This document shows positions 1-6,496 of a stretch of 12,172 nucleotides of DNA, in pieces. Below the pieces are notes generated by a model that worked only from the letters and a program-made list of their open reading frames with translations, was not told the origin of the DNA and did not search any database. The translations under genes were made by a program, and so were the position numbers. Within the stretch, counting starts at the first letter, position 1, and the number at the start of each line of letters is the position of its first letter. Where the stretch lies: positions 1 to 12,172 of the forward strand of contig CAMDCQ010000064.1 of the NCBI GenBank assembly GCA_945890595.1. The letters are read 5' to 3'. The stretch comes from Chitinophaga pinensis (GTDB lineage Bacteria; Bacteroidota; Bacteroidia; NS11-12g; UBA9320).

Positions 1-702
1 CGTTTTGACGAAGAAACCAACTTAAGATGTCAAATTATCATTGATGTTTCTTCGTCTATGCAAATAGAAGAGAAGGATTCACTCAGTAAACTGCAATATG
101 CAATTTGGTCTTCAGCCGTTTTTTTGCAATTGCTCAAAAAACAGAGAGACGCTTGCGGTATAGTTTACTTTGACGATACCGTGATAGCTTCAAGTAAAAT
201 CGCCTCATCATCCAGGCATTATAAAGAACTGACGCACCAACTTGAAACGTACTTAACGTATAATTCTTCGCAAAAAACTACGGATATTTCGGAGACGTTG
301 CACACCATAGCTGCTCAAATTCACAAACGTAGTCTAGTGATCTTGTTCACTGATTTTTTGGAAGAAAACCGCGATATTGAAAAGTTATTTGATGCTATAA
401 AACATCTTAAACATCATAAACACGAAGTGATTGTGTTTCATACGTTACACAAATCCAGTGAGATTAGCTTTGAGTTTGGCCATTCACCTGTACACTTTAT
501 AGACGCTGAAAGTGGCGAGTCTTTAAAACTACAGCCCAATGACATTAAAGCGCTCTATGTAGAACGCATGAAAACCTACACCTCCAATTTAAAATCACGA
601 TTTGCACAATACAAAATAGATTATGTTGAGGCAGACACCTCTTTATCGGTAGAATCAACATTTATTCCCTTCTTAGTGAAGAGAAGACGCATGAGTAGGT
701 GA
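1..702 (+). CDS. DUF58 domain protein (vWA-like), 3' part only
   Basis: The reading frame is open from base 1, so the gene starts upstream of the window; the ATG at 58 is internal. The visible 233 residues begin with a hydrophobic strand ending in D-V-S-S-S (bases 43-57), the D-x-S-x-S metal-ion-dependent adhesion motif of von Willebrand A folds. A later strand, ILFTDFLEE, matches the second acidic element of such domains. The C-terminus (DYVEADTS followed by a basic VKRRRMSR end) resembles the ends of DUF58 proteins. In Bacteroidota these proteins are usually encoded next to a MoxR-type AAA+ ATPase and vWA/TPR genes (BatA-D type clusters) and are thought to help assemble or activate other proteins in the envelope. 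That context lies outside the window, so the role is inferred. No clear terminator follows; 703-748 is AT-rich with nothing I can name. Confidence 0.85.
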   Translation, partial: RFDEETNLRCQIIIDVSSSMQIEEKDSLSKLQYAIWSSAVFLQLLKKQRDACGIVYFDDTVIASSKIASSSRHYKELTHQLETYLTYNSSQKTTDISETLHTIAAQIHKRSLVILFTDFLEENRDIEKLFDAIKHLKHHKHEVIVFHTLHKSSEISFEFGHSPVHFIDAESGESLKLQPNDIKALYVERMKTYTSNLKSRFAQYKIDYVEADTSLSVESTFIPFLVKRRRMSR

Positions 703-748
703 TTTATGGTTACGGTTTATTTTTTTATTCAACTTTAGATAATTTTTA

Positions 749-778
749 TTTGTAAAAAAAAGTATTTGAATATCTTTG
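749..778 (+). promoter_or_regulatory. Bacteroidota-type promoter of the tRNA-Ser gene
   Basis: TATCTTTG at 771-778 fits the Bacteroidota -7 consensus TAnnTTTG. TTTG at 749-752 stands 18 bases upstream, close to the usual -33 spacing. Transcription would start near 783-786, about 40 bases before the mature tRNA 5' end. Inferred from consensus only. Confidence 0.7.
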
Positions 779-824
779 CACCCGCTTAGGGAAATAGGAT
801 AAGTTTATTTCGAATAAGTATTGA

Positions 825-909
825 GGAGGCGTGGCAGAGTGGTCGAATGCGGCAGTCTTGAAAACTGTTGACTGTTACAGGTCCGTAGGTTCGAATCCTA
901 CCGCCTCCG
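825..909 (+). tRNA. tRNA-Ser (anticodon UGA)
   Basis: An 85-base class II tRNA. The acceptor stem GGAGGCG (825-831) pairs with CGCCTCC (902-908), and the discriminator base is G909. The anticodon stem 852-856/864-868 encloses the loop CTTGAAA with anticodon TGA at 859-861, which reads UCA and, by wobble, other UCN serine codons. The long variable arm (about 869-884) is expected for tRNA-Ser. The T arm 885-901 has a five-pair GTAGG/CCTAC stem around TTCGAAT. CCA is not encoded: GCTA follows. It has its own promoter and terminator and so looks monocistronic. Confidence 0.97.
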
Positions 910-921
910 CTACTAAATTAG

Positions 922-953
922 AAAGCTCCAACGGTCTGTTGGGGCTTTTTTTT
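922..953 (+). terminator. Rho-independent terminator of tRNA-Ser
   Basis: AGCTCCAAC (924-932) pairs with GTTGGGGCT (938-946), with one G-T pair, around a five-base loop. Eight T residues follow (946-953). It lies 13 bases after the tRNA. From here to the next stop codon at 1082 I see no gene and no convincing second hairpin. Confidence 0.9.
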
Positions 954-1081
954 ATGCAAAAAAAATGCATGAAGGCTCGTGAATGCACTTCCCAGAATAC
1001 GTATAATCAGACTGCTTTTTTGAACATATACTTTTTATAGCTCGGTCAAAACAAAAAATCAACTAGAAATTGAAGCTAGGG

Positions 1082-1948
1082 CTAAACTGCTTTATCTATG
1101 CTTCGATTGAGCTCGTAGCCTATAAGAATAACAAAACAATTAAAATAGCTGAGTAGCATAAGGACAAGTAACGTTCCTACTGAACCATATAGCTTATTGT
1201 ACGAGTTAAAATTCTCTACATAGATTCGAAAACCATAAGTGGTGACAAAAGATAACAACGTAGCAACGGTACTTCCCGCCGAAAAGAAACGCCATTCAGA
1301 ATCTTTGTGCGAGCCAAAGTAATATATGGAGCTGTATATAAAATAGACCAAAGCAAGGGTCAACGTAAATTCTACTACTTTTAGTAGAATGAAGGTAAAT
1401 TGATCATTTAAAGAAACTCTTCCTTCTACCATACTTAACCCGTATGAAAAAATAATGGAAAGTAAAATAGCGGAAATTAGAAGTATTATAACAATCAAGA
1501 GAAGACCAACACTTTTGGTTCGTATGGCAAACCAGTTGTGTTGTTTTTTGTAATGAACACTTTGATCAAAAGCGGCTATTAATGACGCAAATCCGTTGCT
1601 GGAAAAGTAAAGAGCCGCTATAAAACCGAAGGATAGCAAACCCGCATTCTGATTTGTTACAATATCTTGAATGGTTTCATTTAAAAAAATAGAGGCATTT
1701 TTAGGTAACGCTTTATCTATTAATTCTGTAATCAGTTGATCTAAATGATCTATAGGTACATAGGGGATTAGCGTAAACAAAAAAATGATCAATGGGAATA
1801 AGGCAATAAAGAAGTTGAACGCCAGTGAAGAGGCTCGCAAATTCAAGCTTTCCTGAAATAAACCATTCAAAAAAAACTTGCCAACTTGATAAATGGATTT
1901 GCCTTTAAACCCCGGAAAACTTACAAGAGCAAGTCTATGGTCTAGCAT
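1082..1948 (-). CDS. YihY/BrkB family inner-membrane protein
   Basis: A 288-residue polytopic membrane protein with about six hydrophobic segments (roughly residues 39-63, 102-122, 144-172, 186-209, 222-243, 256-280). The segment RASSLAFNFFIALFPLIIF and the C-terminal YGSVGTLLVLMLLSYFNCF...GYELN block are characteristic of the YihY (UPF0761) family, once misnamed ribonuclease BN. The molecular function of the family is not established; an envelope or transport role is usual speculation. The frame stays open upstream as far as 2287, but that extension runs antisense through the start of serC and has no membrane-protein character. I chose the ATG at 1948. A TTG at 1996 would add 16 basic residues (KLKRKIEKK-like), as some homologues have, and is a fair alternative. 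The gene is divergent from serC, and I found no clear terminator after it. Confidence 0.88.
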   Translation of the reverse strand: MLDHRLALVSFPGFKGKSIYQVGKFFLNGLFQESLNLRASSLAFNFFIALFPLIIFLFTLIPYVPIDHLDQLITELIDKALPKNASIFLNETIQDIVTNQNAGLLSFGFIAALYFSSNGFASLIAAFDQSVHYKKQHNWFAIRTKSVGLLLIVIILLISAILLSIIFSYGLSMVEGRVSLNDQFTFILLKVVEFTLTLALVYFIYSSIYYFGSHKDSEWRFFSAGSTVATLLSFVTTYGFRIYVENFNSYNKLYGSVGTLLVLMLLSYFNCFVILIGYELNRSIDKAV

Positions 1949-2026
1949 CTTATCTAGATTAATTAATTTCTTCTCTATTTTTCTTTTAAGTTTCAAGTTC
2001 TGATGGTGCAAATAACAAGAAATAAA

Positions 2027-2034
2027 TAGTTTTG
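2027..2034 (+). promoter_or_regulatory. Candidate -7 element for serC
   Basis: TAGTTTTG matches TAnnTTTG and lies 16 bases before the serC ATG, which would give a very short AT-rich leader. No good -33 TTTG is seen at the expected distance, so the call rests on one element only. There is no Shine-Dalgarno sequence before the ATG, as usual in this phylum. Confidence 0.45.
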
Positions 2035-2050
2035 CTCTAATTATTTTTAT

Positions 2051-3103
2051 ATGAGCAAAGTACATAATTTTTCGGCAGGTCCAGCTATCTTGCCACAAGT
2101 AGTTATAGATAACTGTATTCAGGCACTTCAAAATTTTGAAGGAACCAATCTCTCCCTTATTGAGGTCTCTCACAGAGGAAAAGAATTTGTAGCGGTAATG
2201 GATGAGGCATGTGCACTTGTGAAAAAAATCATGCGTTTGAATGATGATTATGATGTTCTTTTTCTTCAAGGCGGTGCAAGTTTGCAATTCTTGATGGTCG
2301 CTATGAACTTACTAGAAAAGAAAGCGGCTTACACGAATACGGGTACTTGGGCAAAAAATGCAATTAAAGAAGCGAAGGCTTTTGGTCAGGTCGATGTTCT
2401 TGGGTCTTCAGAAGATCAAAATTTCAATTACATCCCCAAAGAGTATGAAATTAGCTCAGATTACGATTACTTCCATTGTACTTCAAATAATACCATATTT
2501 GGAACTCAAATGCATCATTTTCCGAAATGCGATGTGCCAATGATTTGCGATATGAGCTCTGATATATTTAGTAGAGAACTTGATTTTACGCAATTTGATT
2601 TGATATATGCAGGAGCTCAAAAAAATATGGGTCCAGCGGGTACAACACTGGTAGTTATTAAAAAAGGACTTTTAGGCAAGGTTACACGTTACCTGCCTAC
2701 AATGCTCGATTATACTACACATATAAAAGGTGAATCTATGTTTAATACCCCTTCTGTATTTGCTGTATTTGGCTGTATGCATACGTTGAGATGGATTGAT
2801 GAACAAGGATTAGCCAATATCGAAAAACTAAATACGTCCAAGGCAAACTTATTGTACAATGAGATTGATACGAATCCAAATTTTATTGGCACTACTGCGG
2901 TAGAAGATCGTTCTAAAATGAATGTTACGTTCAAATGCGCAACGGAAGCGGTGGATGAAGCCTTCGCATTGGCAATTAAGGATGCAAATATCAGTGGACT
3001 AAAAGGTCACAGAAGTGTTGGTGGATATAGAGCCAGTATGTATAATGCACTAGGCATAGATAGCGTACAAGCACTAGTTAACGTAATGCAAACGTTTAAA
3101 TAA
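2051..3103 (+). CDS. serC: Phosphoserine aminotransferase
   Basis: A 350-residue class V PLP-dependent aminotransferase, near the usual length of about 360. It converts 3-phosphohydroxypyruvate and glutamate to O-phosphoserine and 2-oxoglutarate, the second step of serine synthesis; it may also serve pyridoxine synthesis as SerC does elsewhere. The N-terminal HNFSAGPAILP (residues 5-15) is the family signature. QGGASLQF (73-80) forms the cofactor phosphate-binding turn, and CDMSSDIFSR (166-175) holds the aspartate for the pyridine nitrogen. K191 in GAQKNMGPAG is the Schiff-base lysine. GHRSVGGYRASMYNALG near residues 318-334 is the conserved C-terminal substrate-binding block. The gene is complete with an ATG start. 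The next gene, serA, begins 8 bases after the stop, so the two are surely cotranscribed. Cytoplasmic. Confidence 0.97.
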   Translation: MSKVHNFSAGPAILPQVVIDNCIQALQNFEGTNLSLIEVSHRGKEFVAVMDEACALVKKIMRLNDDYDVLFLQGGASLQFLMVAMNLLEKKAAYTNTGTWAKNAIKEAKAFGQVDVLGSSEDQNFNYIPKEYEISSDYDYFHCTSNNTIFGTQMHHFPKCDVPMICDMSSDIFSRELDFTQFDLIYAGAQKNMGPAGTTLVVIKKGLLGKVTRYLPTMLDYTTHIKGESMFNTPSVFAVFGCMHTLRWIDEQGLANIEKLNTSKANLLYNEIDTNPNFIGTTAVEDRSKMNVTFKCATEAVDEAFALAIKDANISGLKGHRSVGGYRASMYNALGIDSVQALVNVMQTFK

Positions 3104-3111
3104 CGGTTAAA

Positions 3112-4065
3112 ATGAAAATATTGATAAATGATGGCCTGCATAAATCAGGTATAGAGCTGCTTGAAAAAGCAGGACATACGGTAGATACAAATAGTATTCC
3201 ACAAGAAGAATTAGCTACAAGACTTAATGAATATGATGCTATCATCGTAAGAAGTGCAACACAAGTTCGCACTAATCTTATAGACGCTAGTCCTAATCTT
3301 AAGGTGATAGGAAGAGGTGGCGTAGGATTGGATAATATAGATGTAGAATTTGCCCAGAGTAAAAATATTGCTGTGCTTAATACACCTGCAGCATCCTCTA
3401 GATCTGTTGCAGAATTGGCAATGGCGCATCTTTTTGGTATTGTGAGATCATTACCCGAAGTAAACAAAGCCATGAGCATTGATGGTGTTTCAGATTTTGG
3501 GTCACTCAAGAAATCAGCTAGTAAAGGAATCGAATTACAAGGCAAAAAGTTAGGATTAATTGGCTTTGGTAGAATTGGCAGAGCCACAGCTTCGATTGCA
3601 CTTGGATGCGGCATGGAAATTTTAGCGTACGATCCCTATTTCACAGAAGGTGATGTTACCCTTGACCTACATCCGGTGTATAAGCATGAATTCTCAATAA
3701 ATGTAAAAACTGTTAGTAAGGAAGAACTATTGGCTAATGCCGATTTTATTAGTTTGCATATACCTGGTGGACAAGGTTACGTTTTAGATACTCCAGAATT
3801 TGAACAAATGAAGGATGGTGTAGGTGTAGTAAATTGTGCGAGAGGTGGAACGATAAACGAAGCTGCACTTATAGCCGCAATGCGATCAGGTAAAGTAAAA
3901 TATGCTGCAACAGATGTCTTCGAAAAAGAGCCGCCAGTGAACACCGATATTCTAAGAATGAATGCGGTTGGACTTAGCCCGCACATTGGAGCGTCTACAG
4001 AAGAGGCGCAAGAAAGAGTGGGAGTAGAGCTTGCTCAAAATGTCATAAACTTCTTTAATTCGTAA
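3112..4065 (+). CDS. serA: D-3-phosphoglycerate dehydrogenase, short form
   Basis: A 317-residue D-2-hydroxyacid dehydrogenase, assigned as SerA because it directly follows serC and resembles Bacteroidota SerA. It oxidises 3-phosphoglycerate to 3-phosphohydroxypyruvate with NAD+, the first step of serine synthesis. GRGGVGLDNID (68-77) belongs to the substrate domain. GFGRIGR (151-157) is the GxGxxG dinucleotide-binding turn, with D174 at the end of the next strand favouring NAD over NADP. The catalytic triad is visible as R244 (NCARGG), E273 (FEKEPP) and H291 (SPHIGAS). The protein ends right after the C-terminal helix, so it lacks the ACT and allosteric-substrate-binding domains that give serine feedback in longer SerA proteins. 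Start ATG 8 bases after serC; the DUF1015 gene follows 4 bases after the stop. Confidence 0.94.
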   Translation: MKILINDGLHKSGIELLEKAGHTVDTNSIPQEELATRLNEYDAIIVRSATQVRTNLIDASPNLKVIGRGGVGLDNIDVEFAQSKNIAVLNTPAASSRSVAELAMAHLFGIVRSLPEVNKAMSIDGVSDFGSLKKSASKGIELQGKKLGLIGFGRIGRATASIALGCGMEILAYDPYFTEGDVTLDLHPVYKHEFSINVKTVSKEELLANADFISLHIPGGQGYVLDTPEFEQMKDGVGVVNCARGGTINEAALIAAMRSGKVKYAATDVFEKEPPVNTDILRMNAVGLSPHIGASTEEAQERVGVELAQNVINFFNS

Positions 4066-4069
4066 TTTC

Positions 4070-5263
4070 TTGCCAACGATATTTCCGTTTAAAGCACTAA
4101 GACCATTACCAGAAATGGTCAATAAGGTTACTGCAAAATCGACAGATCATCCCACGAAAGAAGATTTGGTAAATGAGCTAATGACCAACCCATATACTTT
4201 TCACCATGTCACAAAAAGTCACATGAGCTTCAATGGAGCGATTCAAGAGCCAGAAAAGTTTCTTCCTTTTGCGGCAAAGTATATTGTAAATATGAAGAGT
4301 CAAGGTGTACTTTTTAAGGAAGAAAAAGAATCCTTCTATCTATATGAGCAAATTTCTGCTTCCGGAAAATCCTGTAAGGGTGTGATAGGTTTATGTAGCA
4401 TAAATGATTACCGGGAAAATAGAATAAAGAAACACGAAGAAATACGTCCCAGCAGATTAAAGTTTTTAGTAGAATTATTCAAGACAGCGCACATAATGGG
4501 TGAGCCTACTTTATTGGCCCATAATGGCAACGTTAACTTAGACGAACTAGAAGCAACGGAAATATATCGTTTCATTTCTACCGACCATAAAACACATATT
4601 GTAAGGAGAGTAGATACCGCTTCAGCAGTTGCTGAGCTACAGCAAAAAATGGCGGAAATTGAAAGTTTTTATATTGCAGATGGGCATCACAGATCAGCGA
4701 GTACCTCCGAGTTTAATTCCTTAATTCCTGGTTTGGATAATGATAAATCAATGTGTTACATTGTGCATGAAAATCAGTTGGAGATTCATCCATTTCACCG
4801 GCTTATAAAGCCCATGAATACGGTGGATAATCAAAAAATAATTGCAGAATTAGCCGTAAATTTCAAGATAATGAAATCTGACAAGCCATTATATACGATT
4901 TCGGAGACCAATGATTTTGGTCTTTATATGGATAAACAATGGTATTTGTTGTCGTATGAATCGCAGAAGAATCAATTAGACGTAGAGATATTAGAAGAAA
5001 TTGTTGTACGAGGCGTATTTGACATACAAGATAGCAGAACTGATTCGCAGATATACTATCACCCATTTTCCAATGGATTAGACGAGCTACTTGAATTAGT
5101 GGATTCAGACGTTTATAGTTTTGCCTTCACTACAAAGCCTTGCACCTTTGAGGATGTCATTGCAATTGCAGATAGTAATAACATATTACCTCCTAAGAGT
5201 ACCTACATAGAACCTAAATTACGGGCAGGTCTTATTGTTCAAGAGTTCAGTGAAATAGAATAA
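4070..5263 (+). CDS. DUF1015 family protein in the serine operon (TTG start)
   Basis: A 397-residue soluble protein of the DUF1015 family; no biochemical function is established that I know of. N-terminal PTIFPFKALRP (2-12), IKKHEEIRPSR (119-129), IADGHHRSAS (202-211) with the strongly conserved DGHHR, and the C-terminal LPPKSTYIEPKLRAGL block are the family landmarks. The start is TTG at 4070, four bases after the serA stop. The first in-frame ATG, at residue 16, would delete the conserved PFKALRP element, so TTG is preferred. The usual APPYDV-like motif near residue 22 is replaced by KSTDHP, a divergence also seen, as I recall, in other Bacteroidota members. Gene order serC-serA-DUF1015 recurs in Bacteroidota and some Firmicutes, which suggests a link to serine metabolism. 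This is inference, not a demonstrated activity. Confidence 0.9.
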   Translation: MPTIFPFKALRPLPEMVNKVTAKSTDHPTKEDLVNELMTNPYTFHHVTKSHMSFNGAIQEPEKFLPFAAKYIVNMKSQGVLFKEEKESFYLYEQISASGKSCKGVIGLCSINDYRENRIKKHEEIRPSRLKFLVELFKTAHIMGEPTLLAHNGNVNLDELEATEIYRFISTDHKTHIVRRVDTASAVAELQQKMAEIESFYIADGHHRSASTSEFNSLIPGLDNDKSMCYIVHENQLEIHPFHRLIKPMNTVDNQKIIAELAVNFKIMKSDKPLYTISETNDFGLYMDKQWYLLSYESQKNQLDVEILEEIVVRGVFDIQDSRTDSQIYYHPFSNGLDELLELVDSDVYSFAFTTKPCTFEDVIAIADSNNILPPKSTYIEPKLRAGLIVQEFSEIE

Positions 5264-5294
5264 AAAAAGCCCACTCATTTAAGTGGGCTTTTTT
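5263..5294. terminator. Bidirectional terminator between DUF1015 and DUF6580 genes
   Basis: GCCCACT (5269-5275) pairs perfectly with AGTGGGC (5282-5288) around a six-base loop, flanked by A6 on the left and T6 on the right. It can therefore terminate the serine operon on the plus strand and the convergent DUF6580 gene on the minus strand. It begins at the last base of the DUF1015 stop codon. Confidence 0.92.
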
Positions 5295-5312
5295 GTTAAA
5301 TGTAATTTCTTA

Positions 5313-5849
5313 TTATGCCAACGCCATTCTGCGTTGTGTAGCGAATGAATACACCGCATAGATGCCAATACTAAACACTACTTGACTTATTAGCGTATTT
5401 CTAAAGAATGGTATGCCAGCAGTATATGCAGACATTAATCCGCTAAATGTCTTAGGGTACTCGGGTAAAGTCATCCAGGCTCCAGCATTGGTAACTGCAA
5501 AAAATGTGATAGCAGCAATAATGCTTCCTCCTAACACACCAGATAAAGATGGTTTTTTTGCCAATAGCATTCCAAAAACTATCATTAATCCAAATGATGC
5601 GTAAACAGTAAGGAACGAAGCAGAAAAAAGATAGTCTTGATTTAAGGCATTATTTGAAGCTAATAATAAATCTCCCACGAATAACGCACTCACAGGGATT
5701 AAGAAAGCTAATCCGTTTCTACCAAATAAAATTCCACCCATCAAAGCTATTGCACCCAAAGGATTAAAATTAGGGATGTCAAAGTATACCCGAATTAAAA
5801 CGAGTGCTAGCATAACTGCTGAAAGTATAATAATTTCTTGTTTTTTCAT
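5313..5849 (-). CDS. DUF6580 family membrane protein (putative transport)
   Basis: A 178-residue integral membrane protein with about five hydrophobic segments, beginning with an N-terminal anchor (MKKQEIIILSAVMLALVLIRV). NFNPLGAIALMGGILFG, LIPVSALFVGDLLLA, FFAVTNAGAWM, YPKTFSGLMSAYTAGIPFFRNTLISQ are recognisable DUF6580 blocks. The family resembles small-molecule uptake components (S-component-like) in hydrophobic pattern, but the substrate is unknown. The ATG at 5849 has no Shine-Dalgarno sequence but a candidate -7 promoter element lies 18 bases upstream. It is transcribed away from the XRE regulator gene, sharing a 250-bp intergenic region rich in repeated boxes, so it may be a target of that regulator. 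That is inference. Confidence 0.85.
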   Translation of the reverse strand: MKKQEIIILSAVMLALVLIRVYFDIPNFNPLGAIALMGGILFGRNGLAFLIPVSALFVGDLLLASNNALNQDYLFSASFLTVYASFGLMIVFGMLLAKKPSLSGVLGGSIIAAITFFAVTNAGAWMTLPEYPKTFSGLMSAYTAGIPFFRNTLISQVVFSIGIYAVYSFATQRRMALA

Positions 5850-5867
5850 TTATTCTTATTGAGAAAA

Positions 5868-5875
5868 CAAATGTA
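5868..5875 (-). promoter_or_regulatory. Candidate -7 element for the DUF6580 gene
   Basis: On the minus strand this reads TACATTTG, an exact TAnnTTTG match 18 bases before the ATG. No good -33 element is seen. It overlaps an ACAAATGT box (5867-5874), so promoter and possible operator coincide. Confidence 0.5.
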
Positions 5876-6059
5876 CAAATCTTTTATTCAGTAGAAATAC
5901 CGCCATACTGACACGATGTCCACAATTGTTATTTTTATAATTATAAAACACTACTAATGAGCATATTATATCTAAAATACGAAGTATAAAATAGCTATAA
6001 AATAATCTAAAACACGCAAACTCTTTAACAATTGTTATTTTAACAAATGTTATTTTGAT

Positions 6060-6067
6060 TACATTTG
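6060..6067 (+). promoter_or_regulatory. Candidate -7 element for the XRE regulator gene
   Basis: TACATTTG is an exact TAnnTTTG match 32 bases before the ATG at 6100. It lies inside the left arm of the 12-base inverted repeat, so a protein bound there would block transcription and could autoregulate the gene. The -33 region is not convincing. Confidence 0.5.
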
Positions 6068-6099
6068 TTAATAGAAACGAATAGATAGTTAACAAATGT

Positions 6100-6450
6100 A
6101 TGAACGTAAACAATAGGTTAGAACAGTTAATCTCAAAAACAGCGACAACAAGGTCTAATTTTTCCAAAGCAACAGGAATTAGCACAGTAATATTATCGCA
6201 TATCGGCTCTGGTCGCAATAAGGTAAGCTTAGCAGCAGTGGAGCAGATTTTGACCGCTTATCCAGAAGTAAACGCTGAGTGGCTCGTTATGGGTAAAGGA
6301 ACAATGTTTAAGGCAGGAATAAAAGAGGAGTACATAACTGAATTAGAAGACAAATTAGACGCCGTGTATCGTGAAGTAGATAAAACAAAGAGAGCTTTGG
6401 ACGCTAGCCTAAATACATTAAAAGCTGTCGTTGGTCAATTGAAATCCTAG
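6100..6450 (+). CDS. XRE-like helix-turn-helix regulator with coiled-coil tail
   Basis: A 116-residue protein. Residues about 4-66 form a lambda-repressor-like DNA-binding domain: NNRLEQLISK, then the helix-turn-helix region around RSNFSKATGISTVILSHIGSGRNKVSL, then AYPEVNAEWLVMGKGTMF. This last stretch is typical of a group of Bacteroidota XRE regulators ending in an xWLxxGxGxMF element. Residues about 75-115 (ELEDKLDAVYREVDKTKRAL...) are charged heptad-like sequence, probably a coiled coil for dimer formation. There is no ligand-binding or peptidase domain. It is likely a cytoplasmic DNA-binding regulator, possibly of itself and the divergent DUF6580 gene, given the palindromic boxes upstream. 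The M36 protease gene follows 46 bases later on the same strand and may be cotranscribed. Its target is unknown. Confidence 0.85.
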   Translation: MNVNNRLEQLISKTATTRSNFSKATGISTVILSHIGSGRNKVSLAAVEQILTAYPEVNAEWLVMGKGTMFKAGIKEEYITELEDKLDAVYREVDKTKRALDASLNTLKAVVGQLKS

Positions 6451-6496
6451 AACGTATCGTCAATTAGGTTAATAATTATATATTGCATCAACTTTT

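Larger units (their letters stand above)
5867..6100. repeat. Cluster of six ACAAWTGT boxes, possible operators
   Basis: The divergent intergenic region holds six copies of ACAAWTGT or its complement, at 5867-5874, 5922-5929, 6028-6035, 6043-6050, 6061-6068 and 6092-6099. Three are part of a longer direct repeat ACAAWTGTTATTTT (5922-5935, 6028-6041, 6043-6056), the last two in tandem with a 15-base period. TACATTTGTTAA (6060-6071) and TTAACAAATGTA (6089-6100) are an exact 12-base inverted repeat separated by 17 bases. TAACAATTGTTA (6026-6037) is a perfect palindrome. The last copy abuts the ATG of the XRE gene. Such symmetry suits a dimeric helix-turn-helix regulator. The region is AT-rich and two copies overlap TAnnTTTG promoter elements, which could explain part of the pattern. 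Confidence 0.55.

Noticed and set aside
831..1040. A 69-codon plus-strand open frame beginning MAEWSNAAVLKTVD
   Set aside because: Its first part is a translation of the tRNA-Ser gene, a well-known false ORF, and it then runs through the terminator.
1063..1079. CTAG...CTAG hairpin as a terminator for the YihY-like gene
   Set aside because: The stem is only about four pairs with a large loop; too weak to call.
1949..2287. N-terminal extension of the YihY-like protein to residue -113
   Set aside because: It lies antisense inside serC, has no membrane-protein or family character, and the conserved YihY sequence begins after ATG 1948.
2710..3614. Minus-strand open frames of 74 and 172 codons opposite serC and serA
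   Set aside because: They are antisense shadows of strongly supported genes and have no recognisable domain.
825..5263. tRNA-Ser close to serine biosynthesis genes as a functional serine cluster
   Set aside because: The tRNA has its own promoter and terminator and is separated by an unrelated opposite-strand gene; proximity is best taken as chance.
5856..6218. A 120-codon minus-strand open frame across the DUF6580-XRE intergenic region
   Set aside because: It overlaps the XRE coding start and the repeat cluster, and its composition (many I, F, C, Y, N) reflects AT-rich non-coding DNA.
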